Source of the DNA: Peribacillus frigoritolerans
GTDB taxonomy: Bacteria; Bacillota; Bacilli; Bacillales; DSM-1321
Length of the DNA: 64,000 nt
Assembly: GCF_030676415.1 (NCBI RefSeq)
Contig: NZ_JAUUTW010000001.1
Coordinates: 310,001 to 374,000, forward strand
Reading direction: 5' to 3'
Part shown: piece after piece, positions 8,533-17,580 of the stretch
Layout: each line of letters opens with the position of its first letter
Numbering within the stretch: position 1 is the stretch's first letter
The notes under the pieces: model-generated
What the model saw: only the letters and a program-made list of their open reading frames with translations
The model's database searches: none
Told to the model about the DNA's origin: nothing
Position numbers and translations under genes: made by a program

Positions 8533-8697
8533 ATGATGATTGAGGATGCTACTATGTGGGTTTCATTAGTTAGCGAATTTGGCTATCCATTCGTCGTTTC
8601 TATGTTTTTGCTCTTCCGCTTCGGTAAACAATTAAAAGAACTCACAACGGACGTAGAGAACTTAAAAAAGTCCGCTCATAAAACAAAAAAACGATAA
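8533..8697 (+). CDS. yvrJ: YvrJ family protein
   Basis: 54 residues from an ATG at 8533 (a second ATG follows at once) behind AAGGGGTGAAGAGG. It has the YvrJ layout: a short acidic lead, one membrane helix containing FGYPFVVSMFLLFRF, then a charged tail KQLKELTTDVENLKK. Function unknown. Its place divergent to sigO-rsoA, as in B. subtilis, makes it a likely SigO target. Confidence 0.8.
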   Translation: MMIEDATMWVSLVSEFGYPFVVSMFLLFRFGKQLKELTTDVENLKKSAHKTKKR

Positions 8698-9111
8698 CCT
8701 CAGGACGTAATGTGCCAGGTGTTAAACACCGAATTTCGGATTCTATTATAAAAAGGGTCCGGAATTCGGGTATAAAGAAATGGGTACCATCTGAAAATCA
8801 AGACTTTGTTAAATCCCTCCCTTAAACTCGAATAATATAATGGTAACCCATTATTTGGAATATAGCACAAAATAGGTAAAAAATAATCGTCATTTAGAAT
8901 CATTTTACTACTATAATTCATCCTTCAATGGAATTAGATAGGAAATCCTCCCCTCGTACGATTTTAGTTTTATGGATTAAAGTGAAAATACTTTTAAAAA
9001 AACAACATTCATCAATAAACTTATGGAAATAAGTGGCATCCGGGTAAAAAAGGGTGCTGCTTTTCTTAATTTTTGGTAATAAACTGATAATATGGAAAAG
9101 GGGTGGCAAAT
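8698..9111. other. 414-bp intergenic region with small palindromes
   Basis: No gene seen. It holds a short hairpin GGTGTTAAACACC (8718-8730) soon after yvrJ and an inverted repeat ATAATGG-N4-CCATTAT (8837-8854) of operator size. Neither can be assigned. Confidence 0.4.
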
Positions 9112-9939
9112 TTGAAGGATAAACAGCTAGAAGATGTTCGGATCCTACAGCATGAATGTGAACGGGAAGGCTTTACTTTAAAGCTGAATTGGGAAACGCT
9201 TCGCAGTCGAAATGGTGTGCATAAGAATGACTTTCTTCACTATGATGGATTGAAACTTGTTGGTTTTCTTGGTCTTTACGATTTTGGTAACAAAGTGGAG
9301 ATGTGCGGGATGGTGCATCCTGATTTCCGGAGGCAAGGCATTTTTACAAAGCTGATGGAAGAGGCTATAAGGAGTGCCGTGGAGCGCAACTATAAGTTGA
9401 TTCTCTTGAACTCACCTGCTCAATCCGATTCAGGGATAGGATTTTTGAAACAGCTCCCATGTGAGTTTGCATTTTCTGAGTTTCAAATGAAATGGTCCGA
9501 AACGGAGCTTGATGATTATGGTGATGCAGTCGTTCGCCCTTCACGGAGAGATGATGAGGAAACGGAAATTCAGCTGGATATTCAATGTTTCCATTTTACG
9601 AAACAAGAGGCGAAGGATTATTATCAGCGAATCCAATATGAGGATACTCTGAAAACCATGATGATTGAAAAGGATGGCCGCGCGGTCGGTAAGGTCCGTG
9701 TTGATCAATCAGGCCGGGAAGCGTGGATTTATGGATTTTCCATTTTGCCAAAATACCAGGGAAAAGGGCTTGGCGGAAAGGCGTTGAAAAAGGTTGTAGC
9801 CGAACAATGCCAGCTGGGATATGATATTTTTCTCGAGGTAGAGGCGACTAATGAGCATGCTTTAAGACTCTATGAATCTTGTGGATTCAAAACTATTCAA
9901 AGACAAGATTATTATCAGTACAAAGGGGTGCAGTGCTGA
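9112..9939 (+). CDS. tandem GNAT acetyltransferase
   Basis: 275 residues with two GNAT folds. The first (about 30-140) has the acetyl-CoA loop region MVHPDFRRQGIFTKLMEEA; the second (about 150-275) has SILPKYQGKGLGGKALKKV and the classic end VEATNEHALRLYESCGFK. The second domain keeps the full Q/R-x-x-G-x-G/A motif, so it is probably the catalytic one. TTG 9112 fits the ribosome site AAGGGGTGG; a GTG at 9103 lies within that site. Acceptor unknown. It overlaps no other gene and is followed closely by the DinB-like gene, which may be co-transcribed. Confidence 0.75.
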   Translation: MKDKQLEDVRILQHECEREGFTLKLNWETLRSRNGVHKNDFLHYDGLKLVGFLGLYDFGNKVEMCGMVHPDFRRQGIFTKLMEEAIRSAVERNYKLILLNSPAQSDSGIGFLKQLPCEFAFSEFQMKWSETELDDYGDAVVRPSRRDDEETEIQLDIQCFHFTKQEAKDYYQRIQYEDTLKTMMIEKDGRAVGKVRVDQSGREAWIYGFSILPKYQGKGLGGKALKKVVAEQCQLGYDIFLEVEATNEHALRLYESCGFKTIQRQDYYQYKGVQC

Positions 9940-9980
9940 AGGATACTTTGACGACATTGAGTGTTAGGGGGCTGGGATGG

Positions 9981-10439
9981 ATGTTGACATTATTCAATTA
10001 TAACTGGCAGGTGCGAAGTGAGTGGTTCAAGTGGTGCCGGTCCTTACCGAGTGAGGAGCTGAAACGGAAGCGCACAGGAGGGATGGGCAATATATTGAAG
10101 ACACTTGCCCATATTATCGATGTCGAATGCAGCTGGATCAGGGCCATACAAGGGAAGCCTGATGTCGCAATCGATTTGGACGCTTATGATACGATCGGAA
10201 AAGTGGAGGATTTATCCAGCCGTTATCACTCTGAGGCCATGGACTATTTGAACTCGCATTCCATTGATGATGAGAATGGAATGATTCAGCCATCTTGGAT
10301 GGAGGGGACATACGAAAAAGGCAGGATACTGCGCCATCTGATAGCTCATGAAATTCACCATATAGGCCAGCTGTCCATCTGGTCAAGGGAGATGGGCATC
10401 GAACCGGTATCCGCCAGTTTAATAGATCGGGCTTTATAG
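9981..10439 (+). CDS. DinB/YfiT-like metal-dependent protein
   Basis: 152 residues. Four-helix-bundle protein with the DinB histidine triad: H in LKTLAHIIDVECSWI and the pair in HLIAHEIHHIGQLSIW near the C-terminus. Members bind zinc or nickel and include bacillithiol S-transferases and enzymes of unknown substrate. ATG 9981 lies behind GGGGGCTGGG; the frame stays open upstream into the acetyltransferase gene. Forty-one bases separate it from that gene. Confidence 0.78.
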   Translation: MLTLFNYNWQVRSEWFKWCRSLPSEELKRKRTGGMGNILKTLAHIIDVECSWIRAIQGKPDVAIDLDAYDTIGKVEDLSSRYHSEAMDYLNSHSIDDENGMIQPSWMEGTYEKGRILRHLIAHEIHHIGQLSIWSREMGIEPVSASLIDRAL

Positions 10440-10516
10440 ATTTGTAGTTTTCAAAAAGGTTTCCCTGAAATAAAGAGTGTAAGGAACGATCTTTGAGATC
10501 CATACGATGTTAGCAG

Positions 10517-10548
10517 GCTGGTTCTTTTAAATGGACCAGCTTTTTTTT
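10517..10548 (+). terminator. intrinsic terminator
   Basis: GCTGGTTC (10517-10524) pairs with GGACCAGC (10533-10540) with one wobble, followed by eight T. The following 200 bp to yfkN hold a 12-bp palindrome CGTAATATTACG (10668-10679) and no gene. Confidence 0.85.
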
Positions 10549-10756
10549 ATATTAAACTTTCTCCCTAAGGATTCAATGGGATTCGATGATGATTATACAT
10601 AATTGAAGGTATATCGATCTATGAATTCTGAATGGGAATGGATAAAAAGTGCCGTTTATTCAAAATTCGTAATATTACGGTAAAATTTGGCGCTTATTCG
10701 ACAAAATCATGATATATTATTCTAGCATTTTACAAAAAATAGAAGGGTTGTGAAGT

Positions 10757-13700
10757 ATGTCGTTCAAGATGCATGTTAATAAGATGCTCGCCCCGATTCT
10801 TGCTGTGAGTTTGATTACAGCCCCATTTACCCTACCGGGGGAGACATCCGCCAAAGAGGCTAATAAGAAACCGGTCACGACTGAACCATTTATCATTTCA
10901 GCTCCTACTGTTATTTACACAAAAGGCACCAAAGCGACTGTAACGGTCACACCGAAAAAAGGGAACAAAGGAAATGAAACCGTTGTCTTCCAATTAATGA
11001 ATGGAACGAAGGTCATTTCTCAGTCTGCCGTTGAGGCGGATATTAAATCGGCCCAAAAGTTCTCAGCGTACTTCAACTCGTACAAATCGGGTTATTGGGT
11101 CAAAGTATCGGTTGTCTCCAAGTATAACGGCAATACGAGTAACTTCGGCAACAGCCTGGCAGCCTCCGTTTCGGATGCACCATTTGAACTAAGGATCATG
11201 GAAACGACAGATATACACACTAATCTGGTGAGCTATGATTATTATAAGGATGCCGTTTCGGACTCCGTCGGTTTTTCCCGCACGGCAACTTTAATCAAAC
11301 AGGCACGAAAAGAAGTGAAAAATAGCGTATTAGTGGATAACGGCGACCTTATTCAAGGGACCCCGCTAGGTACGTACAAAGCGAAAATAGCGCCCCTGAA
11401 AAAAGGTGAAGTCCATCCCGTCTTTAAAGCGATGAACTTGCTGGACTATGATGTGGCCACATTCGGAAATCATGAATTCAATTATGGTTTATCTTATTTG
11501 GACGAGGCCATCAACGATGCGAACTTCCCTTACGTCAATGCCAATGTTTATAAAAAAGATAAAGACAATAATCCAAAGAATGATAAAAATAAATATACTC
11601 CTTATAAAATCGTCACGAAGAAAGTAAAGGACATCAATGGAAAAGAGAAATCAGTGAAAATAGGCTACATTGGATTTGCCCCTCCGCAAATCATGGATTG
11701 GGATAAAGCGAATCTTGACGGGAAGGTCATTACAAAGGAAATCGTCACAACTGCAAAAAAATATGTACCTGAAATGAAGAAAAAGGGCGCGGATGTCATC
11801 GTGGCGCTCACACATTCCGGGTTTAATGGCGATACCAAGAATACCGAGGATGTCATCTATTCATTAAGTAAGGTATCCGGCATCGATGCCATCACGTTCT
11901 CCCACACGCATAAGGTCTTTCCGGCACAAGATGAAGCTTCTTTAGACAGCCTATTCAAAGATGGCCAAGGAAAAATCCTTAAAGGCGTGGATAATAAAAA
12001 AGGTACCATCAATGGTGTACCAGCCGTTCAAGCTGGATATGGAGGCAGTAATCTCGGGATTATCGATCTTGATATCCAGAATATCAAGGGGAAATGGAAA
12101 GTCGTCAATTCCGATTCGTCAACACGGGCAATCAACGACAAAATAACAGGAAAAAAAGCAGCTGAAGATGCATCTGTCGTCAAAGCCGTGAAGAAGGATC
12201 ACGAAGGAACGATCAAGTATGTTAACATGCCAATTGGAACGACTACAGCTCCAATTCATAGTTATTTCGCCCTTGTGCAAGACGATCCTTCCGTACAGGT
12301 CGTGACGAGCGCACAAAAATGGTATGTAGAAAAATACATCCAAAGCAACCGCCCTGAATACAAAGACTTGCCCATTCTCTCTGTAGGAGCCCCTTTCAAA
12401 GCGGGGCGCAATGGAGTCGAGGAATTCACTGAAATCAAGGAAGGCGGACTGACCATTCGCAGCGCCGGTGATTTATATTTATACGATAATACCTTGAAGG
12501 CAATCAAGGTCAAAGGGTCCGTGGTTAAAGAGTGGCTTGAGATGTCTGCAGGGAAATATAATACAATCGATCCTGCCAAGTCTGAGGAGCAGGAGCTGCT
12601 TAATGGAAAGTTTGCCGTCTATAATTTTGATGTGATTGACGGCGTCACGTATCAAATCGATGTCAGCAAGGCTCCGCGCTATGATGAAAAAGGGATAAAA
12701 GTGTCGGATTCAAGCAGGATTGCAGATTTGAAATATAATGGTGAACCAGTGGACCCAAATCAAGATTTCATCGTCGTGACAAATAATTACCGTGCTTCGG
12801 GCGGGGGGAACTTCCCGGGAGTCAAGGGCAGCGAATATGTAGTTGACTCTGCGGATGAAAATCGCCAGATCTTGATGGATTACATCACACAAGAGAAGGA
12901 AATCAATCCAACCGCTGATAATAACTGGTCGATCGCCCCGATTTCAGGCAAGGTGAACGTTACTTTCACCTCATCACCAAAAGGTGCGGAATATTTAAAT
13001 GAAGACAGCCCGATTTCCTATACAGGGAAAAAGGATGATAAAGGCTTTGGCATTTACAATTTCAATTTGGGGAAAGAAAACGTTAAGGTGCAACTGCTCG
13101 GAATCAATGATCTTCACGGCCAGCTTGATACCACTTCCGACTTTGGCGGTACCAAACAAGGACGTGCTGATTATTTAGCTGCGCACTTGAAGCAGCGTAA
13201 AGCTGAAAACCCTGAAAATACACTTTTACTTTCGGCAGGCGATGCTGTTGGGGCAAGTGCTCCCGTTTCTTCTTTGATCCAGGACAAACCGACGCTTCAG
13301 TTTTTGAATAATATGAAATTCGATGTCGGAACTGTCGGGAACCATGAGTTCGACAAAGGGGTAGAAACCCTGATGGCTCAAATCAATGGCGGAAAGTCGC
13401 CAACATCCGATGTGGTATTCGATAAATTGAACTTTCCATATGTAGTAGCCAATGTCGTATATAAAGACACGAAAAAACCGATTTTGGACCCTTACGTCAT
13501 AAAAAAGGTCGGCGGGGTTGATATTGGGTTCATAGGTGTAGTCACGAATGCTACACCTCAAAAAGTAAGTCCGGATGGCATTAAGAATGTGGAATTCATA
13601 GAACAGGCACCTGCCGTAAATAAGGCGGTTAATGAGTTGAAAGAAAAAGGCGTCAAATCGATTGTGATTATCTCACATGACCCAGGCACTGAAAAGGAAG

Positions 13701-14575
13701 GGATCATCACAGGCGAAGTGGCTGATCTTGCTAATGCCGTGGATGATGAAGTCGATGTGATCTTAGCTGGAGATAATCATGCAAAGGTCAACAACTATGT
13801 GGATAATAAATTGATTGTACAAGCTTACTCTTATGGAACGGCTTTTGAAGATGTGGATTTGGAAATAGACCCAAACACAAAGGATATTGTCAAAAAGTCA
13901 GCTGAGATTGTCACGGTTACACAAGATGGCATCACACCGGATGCCGGGACGACGAAATTCATTGACGACTATCTAGACATGTTCCCCGAGTTGAAAGCCC
14001 CGCTTGGGACAACGGATGAGAAAATCTTAAGGACCAATGCCTATACGCAAGAAACGGGCCTTGGGAATTTAATTGCCGATGCAATGAAGGCAGATTTGAA
14101 CACCGATTTTGCCTTCATGAATCCAGGTGGAATTCGTGCAGATATTCCAAAGGGGGAAGTCACTTTTTCCGATCTAGCGAAAATCCAGCCGTTCGGAAAC
14201 GTATTGGTTAAGCTGGAACTTACTGGAGCCGAAGTGAAAACGCTGCTTCAACAGCAATGGATCGTGGAAGGATCTCCGAAAACTTTGCAAATTTCTGGAC
14301 TGAGCTATACAGCCGACTTCAGTAAACCTGTCACGGAACGTGTCACTTTATTGAAGAAAGCGGACGGAACACCGATCAAGGATACCGAAACATACACGGT
14401 GGCCGTCAATGATTTCATGGCAAGCGGCGGTGATAACTATACCGTCCTGAAAGGAAAAGAGCGAGTGTTTGGACATGCTGATCTGGAAGCTTTCGTTAAC
14501 TATGTAAAAGAAACGTTTAAAGGCGGGAAGATCACGGCAGAAATTGAAGGCAGAATTACGAATATCAATAATTAA
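10757..14575 (+). CDS. yfkN: secreted bifunctional 2',3'-cyclic phosphodiesterase / 5'-nucleotidase, YfkN-like
   Basis: 1272 residues with a signal peptide (about 1-32, ending near GETSAKEA). A small beta-rich domain (about 45-145) precedes two full nucleotidase modules. Module 1 starts METTDIHTNL, with VDNGDLIQGTPLG, FGNHEFNYG and a C-terminal nucleotide-binding part to about 730. Module 2 starts LLGINDLHGQLD (about 775), with LLSAGDAVGASAP, VGNHEFDKG and its own C-terminal part (AFMNPGGIRADIP) near the end. The H, D and N metal ligands are intact in both. B. subtilis YfkN is longer and wall-anchored; this protein ends TNINN without sorting signal or membrane tail, so it should be released. 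Likely role: scavenging phosphate and nucleosides from RNA. Confidence 0.9.
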   Translation: MSFKMHVNKMLAPILAVSLITAPFTLPGETSAKEANKKPVTTEPFIISAPTVIYTKGTKATVTVTPKKGNKGNETVVFQLMNGTKVISQSAVEADIKSAQKFSAYFNSYKSGYWVKVSVVSKYNGNTSNFGNSLAASVSDAPFELRIMETTDIHTNLVSYDYYKDAVSDSVGFSRTATLIKQARKEVKNSVLVDNGDLIQGTPLGTYKAKIAPLKKGEVHPVFKAMNLLDYDVATFGNHEFNYGLSYLDEAINDANFPYVNANVYKKDKDNNPKNDKNKYTPYKIVTKKVKDINGKEKSVKIGYIGFAPPQIMDWDKANLDGKVITKEIVTTAKKYVPEMKKKGADVIVALTHSGFNGDTKNTEDVIYSLSKVSGIDAITFSHTHKVFPAQDEASLDSLFKDGQGKILKGVDNKKGTINGVPAVQAGYGGSNLGIIDLDIQNIKGKWKVVNSDSSTRAINDKITGKKAAEDASVVKAVKKDHEGTIKYVNMPIGTTTAPIHSYFALVQDDPSVQVVTSAQKWYVEKYIQSNRPEYKDLPILSVGAPFKAGRNGVEEFTEIKEGGLTIRSAGDLYLYDNTLKAIKVKGSVVKEWLEMSAGKYNTIDPAKSEEQELLNGKFAVYNFDVIDGVTYQIDVSKAPRYDEKGIKVSDSSRIADLKYNGEPVDPNQDFIVVTNNYRASGGGNFPGVKGSEYVVDSADENRQILMDYITQEKEINPTADNNWSIAPISGKVNVTFTSSPKGAEYLNEDSPISYTGKKDDKGFGIYNFNLGKENVKVQLLGINDLHGQLDTTSDFGGTKQGRADYLAAHLKQRKAENPENTLLLSAGDAVGASAPVSSLIQDKPTLQFLNNMKFDVGTVGNHEFDKGVETLMAQINGGKSPTSDVVFDKLNFPYVVANVVYKDTKKPILDPYVIKKVGGVDIGFIGVVTNATPQKVSPDGIKNVEFIEQAPAVNKAVNELKEKGVKSIVIISHDPGTEKEGIITGEVADLANAVDDEVDVILAGDNHAKVNNYVDNKLIVQAYSYGTAFEDVDLEIDPNTKDIVKKSAEIVTVTQDGITPDAGTTKFIDDYLDMFPELKAPLGTTDEKILRTNAYTQETGLGNLIADAMKADLNTDFAFMNPGGIRADIPKGEVTFSDLAKIQPFGNVLVKLELTGAEVKTLLQQQWIVEGSPKTLQISGLSYTADFSKPVTERVTLLKKADGTPIKDTETYTVAVNDFMASGGDNYTVLKGKERVFGHADLEAFVNYVKETFKGGKITAEIEGRITNINN

Positions 14576-14580
14576 TAGAG

Positions 14581-14685
14581 ATTTACTCGTGAAAATTGAG
14601 CATTTACTCGTGAGTTAAGCGGATTTACTCGTGAAATTAGAACATTTACTCGTGAGTTTTCCACATTTACTCGTGAAACTCTAAA
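14581..14685. repeat. tandem array of five exact 21-bp units
   Basis: Units start at 14581, 14602, 14623, 14644 and 14665, each beginning ATTTACTCGTGA. The base after the core alternates A, G, A, G, A, so the higher-order unit is 42 bp. It begins five bases after the yfkN stop codon. Confidence 0.9.
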
Positions 14686-14689
14686 AGAG

Positions 14690-14720
14690 AGCGCTCCTTA
14701 ATACAAGGGGCGCTTCTTTA
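14690..14720 (+). terminator. probable terminator of yfkN beyond the array
   Basis: AGCGCTCCTT pairs with AAGGGGCGCT (one mismatch) and is followed by TCTTTATG. Its position means the repeat array lies in the yfkN 3' transcript. The rest of the gap to 14990 holds no convincing gene; a frame around 14800-14910 ending LIPLASHLK might be a gene remnant. Confidence 0.6.
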
Positions 14721-14990
14721 TGTGATTAATTGTTTCGGAAAGATGGAAAAGATCAATCCAAATAGCATGGTGACCCATGCAATAAGGGAATGCGGTTTAT
14801 GTTATCAAGGTCAGCAGTGCAGGACATTTCACTCCGATCACAGGTACCAATACCCTTAGTGCGATTCTCATCTTTTTGGATGTTCTTATACCTTTAGCTT
14901 CACATCTGAAATAAAACATGTCCTTTAATCAAGAAGTGTAACTTTCTTCCAAACTTTACGTCGGTACTATTAAGAAAAGGGGGGATACCG

Positions 14991-15854
14991 ATGAACGGTA
15001 AAACAATGATGCTTATGTTCTGTTTGTTCCTTTTACTTGCTGGATGCAGCAGTAACGAAAAAGATGATTCAGCATCGGAATCACATGATGAAAAGGCGGA
15101 CAGTAAAATGGACGCCTCAATTTCTGGGAATAAGGTGCAGGAAGAAGCAGCGGAAAATGAAGGGATGACGGATGAAAGAAAGGTCATCCATCAAGCCCAG
15201 CTTGAGTTGAAGGTGAAGAACCTTGAAATGACACAAATAAAGATTGAGAATAAGGTGGCTGAATATGGCGGATATGTTGTCGAGTCCAATATATATAGGG
15301 AAGATGAAGAACTGGTGGAAGGAACGATCACTGTTCGGGTCCCCGAAGCCTATTTTCAGGATTTTCTAGCCGATAGCGAGGGCGAGGCTTCAGAAGTGGT
15401 CGGAAGGAATGTGACAGGACAGGATGTAACGGAGCAATATGTGGATTTAAAAGCAAGATTGAAGTCAAAGAGGGCAGTAGAGGAAAGGTTACTTGCATTC
15501 ATGAAGGATGCTGAGAAGACGGAAGATTTGCTGAAAATATCATCCGATCTTGCCGTGGTGCAAGAAGAAATAGAGCAGCTGTCTGGACAAATGAAGTATC
15601 TGGAAAACCAGACCTCATATTCGACGGTTACCATCACGTTATCACAGGACAGGATAGTTGTGCCGGGCATTGATAATAAGGAATTGAATACATGGGAGAG
15701 AACGAAGAAACAACTTGCAACGAGTGCGAATCTATTACTTAAAGCAGGTTCAGGAATCATTGTTTTTATAATAGGAAACTTGCCTATCCTCATTATTTTA
15801 GGCGGAGCTGGTGCGGTGGTCCATTGGGTGATCAAAAGAAGGGGAAAAAGGTGA
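14991..15854 (+). CDS. DUF4349-type lipoprotein
   Basis: 287 residues from ATG 14991 behind AAAAGGGGGGATACCG. Lipobox LLAGC at about residues 16-20, followed by an acidic linker. The DUF4349 domain (about 62-270) has VIHQAQLELKVKNL, AEYGGYVVESNIY, GTITVRVPEAYF, a coiled-coil stretch (about 165-210) and a C-terminal membrane helix with a basic KRRGKR tail. So it is anchored by lipid at one end and a helix at the other. The family is widespread in Firmicutes with no settled function. Stands alone. Confidence 0.8.
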   Translation: MNGKTMMLMFCLFLLLAGCSSNEKDDSASESHDEKADSKMDASISGNKVQEEAAENEGMTDERKVIHQAQLELKVKNLEMTQIKIENKVAEYGGYVVESNIYREDEELVEGTITVRVPEAYFQDFLADSEGEASEVVGRNVTGQDVTEQYVDLKARLKSKRAVEERLLAFMKDAEKTEDLLKISSDLAVVQEEIEQLSGQMKYLENQTSYSTVTITLSQDRIVVPGIDNKELNTWERTKKQLATSANLLLKAGSGIIVFIIGNLPILIILGGAGAVVHWVIKRRGKR

Positions 15855-15867
15855 ATGCAGAAATAGA

Positions 15868-15892
15868 GGGTGCCAATTAGATTGGGCACCCC
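15868..15892. terminator. hairpin between convergent genes
   Basis: GGGTGCC pairs with GGCACCC across a 10-nt loop in the 45-bp gap between converging genes; T runs are weak on both sides. Confidence 0.5.
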
Positions 15893-15899
15893 CTGACAT

Positions 15900-17267
15900 T
15901 TATCTTTTCCGTTTATGCAAGCCGGTCACATAATACAGGGCTACCAACAGTAAGATCCAAATCGGACCAACGATTAGAGCTATTCTTGTATCTGCTGAAA
16001 AACCGAGTACTATCATTACGAAAACTAAAAAGGCTAAAGTGAAATATGAAGTGAATGGGAAAAGAGGCATTTTATAAGACAAGCCTTGTTTTTCTCCCTG
16101 ACTCATTTTCCGTCTAGACATAATCTGTGTGACAAGTATGGTTCCCCATGTCCAGAGTGCACCAAATGTTGCGACACTTGTGACGTAAGTGAAAACTTTA
16201 TCGGCTTCCATATAGTTAAGGTAAACACCGAAAAGAAGCACGATAGCCGAAACGATGATGGCAACGCCAGGAACGCCTGACTTTGTTGTACGTTCAAAAC
16301 TTTTTGGTGATTCACCTTGCTGCGCTAGGTTGAATAACATTCTTCCTGTACTGAAGATCCCGCTGTTACAAGATGAAAGGGCAGCTGTCAGTACGACAAA
16401 CTGAATGATTCCAGCTGCGCCTGGAATACCGATTTTATCAAACATCATAACGAATGGGCTGTTTTCTCCATTCATTTCATCCCATGGAGTGATCGATAGA
16501 ATGACTGTCAGAGCTAAAACGTAAAAAAGTAAAATTCGATAAAACACTGTATCGATGGCTCTTTTTAAAGATTTTTCAGGATTTTTGACTTCACCTGCGG
16601 TTACTCCAAGCATTTCAATTCCCAAATAGGCGAACATGACCATTTGGAAAGAGAGGATGACACCGGAAATCCCATTAGGGAAAAACCCGCCATGTTCAAC
16701 TAGGTTACCGAATCCAACCGCGATTCCGCCGTTGCCCAGTCCAAAGATGATCATTCCGAAACCAAGGACGATCATAAGGATGATAGTAACAATTTTAATA
16801 AGGGCGAACCAAAACTCCAATTCACCGTAAGCTTTTACAGCAAGAAAGTTGATCGTTGTCATGATGGCAAGTGCGGCTAACGCCCAAGCCCATTGTGGAG
16901 TATCAGGGTACCAAAATTGCATATAGATTCCGACTGCCGTAATTTCAGCCATACAGGTGGCAATCCAAACGAACCAGTAATTCCATCCGGTAATATATCC
17001 GGCAAGAGGACCGACAAATTCGCTTGCATAGCGACTGAAAGAGCCTGCGACAGGATTTTTTATCGCCATTTCCCCAAGTGCACGCATGATAAGATAGATC
17101 ATAAGCCCGCCAATGGCGTAAGAAATGATTATGGCTGGGCCAGCTAATTTTATCGCAGATGCCGAGCCGAGAAATAGACCGACTCCAATGGCTGCGCCAA
17201 GAGACATTAATGCGATATGTCTTTCTTCCAAACCTCTATGCAGTTGAGATTCTTTGGAGTTTTGCAT
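15900..17267 (-). CDS. amino acid permease (APC family, AapA/AlaP/ProY type)
   Basis: 455 residues with about 12 membrane spans. Family marks: LHRGLEERHIALMSLGAAIG at the N-terminus, GLFLGSASAI in the first broken helix, GEMAIKNPVAGSFSRYA, YLGIEMLGVTAGEVKNPEKS and SCNSGIFSTGRML. This group transports alanine, D-serine/glycine, proline or histidine by proton symport; the sequence alone does not settle which. ATG 17267 lies behind AAAGGGGAAAATT. A perfect cre site 148 bp upstream predicts CcpA control, fitting a nitrogen/carbon scavenging role. Confidence 0.85.
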   Translation of the reverse strand: MQNSKESQLHRGLEERHIALMSLGAAIGVGLFLGSASAIKLAGPAIIISYAIGGLMIYLIMRALGEMAIKNPVAGSFSRYASEFVGPLAGYITGWNYWFVWIATCMAEITAVGIYMQFWYPDTPQWAWALAALAIMTTINFLAVKAYGELEFWFALIKIVTIILMIVLGFGMIIFGLGNGGIAVGFGNLVEHGGFFPNGISGVILSFQMVMFAYLGIEMLGVTAGEVKNPEKSLKRAIDTVFYRILLFYVLALTVILSITPWDEMNGENSPFVMMFDKIGIPGAAGIIQFVVLTAALSSCNSGIFSTGRMLFNLAQQGESPKSFERTTKSGVPGVAIIVSAIVLLFGVYLNYMEADKVFTYVTSVATFGALWTWGTILVTQIMSRRKMSQGEKQGLSYKMPLFPFTSYFTLAFLVFVMIVLGFSADTRIALIVGPIWILLLVALYYVTGLHKRKR

Positions 17268-17414
17268 AATTTTCCCCTTTTCTATGTTGGAGTTTAATTT
17301 TCTCTATCTAGCATTTTATCACTAGTAGAGGAGATTACATATTATTTATTGATTTTTCACATAATATTACAACTAAATAATATATTTTAATAGAAAGAAT
17401 GTAAAGCGAAAAAA

Positions 17415-17428
17415 TGAAAACGCTTACT
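17415..17428. promoter_or_regulatory. cre site (CcpA operator)
   Basis: TGAAAACGCTTACT matches all 14 positions of the Bacillus consensus TGWAARCGYTWNCW. It lies upstream of the amino acid permease, in AT-rich DNA that otherwise holds no gene (17268-17540). Confidence 0.75.
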
Positions 17429-17544
17429 ATAAAAGTGATCCCATCTTTTTTCATCGTATAATAATCATTCAAAACTAATTATAATGCTATACAAATAAAA
17501 TTAAATTATGTGATTTTTCTAAAAATTTAAACATTTATCAGTGG

Positions 17545-17575
17545 AAAAGCTGTCCCCGAGAAAAGGAACAGCTTG
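17545..17575 (-). terminator. terminator of the secreted nuclease gene
   Basis: AAGCTGT/ACAGCTT arms with an inner CC/GG pair close to the stop codon at 17581; on the minus strand it ends GCTTTTCC. Confidence 0.6.
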
Positions 17576-17580
17576 TTCGT

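Noticed and set aside
10668-10679. Zur box before yfkN
   Set aside because: CGTAATATTACG is a perfect palindrome but lacks the central spacer base of the Zur consensus, and the outer arms do not fit.
14581-14685. CRISPR array
   Set aside because: Units are 21 bp with a 12-bp core and only 9 variable bases; no spacer-sized unique sequence and no cas genes. The same holds for 6629-6751 and 56990-57222.
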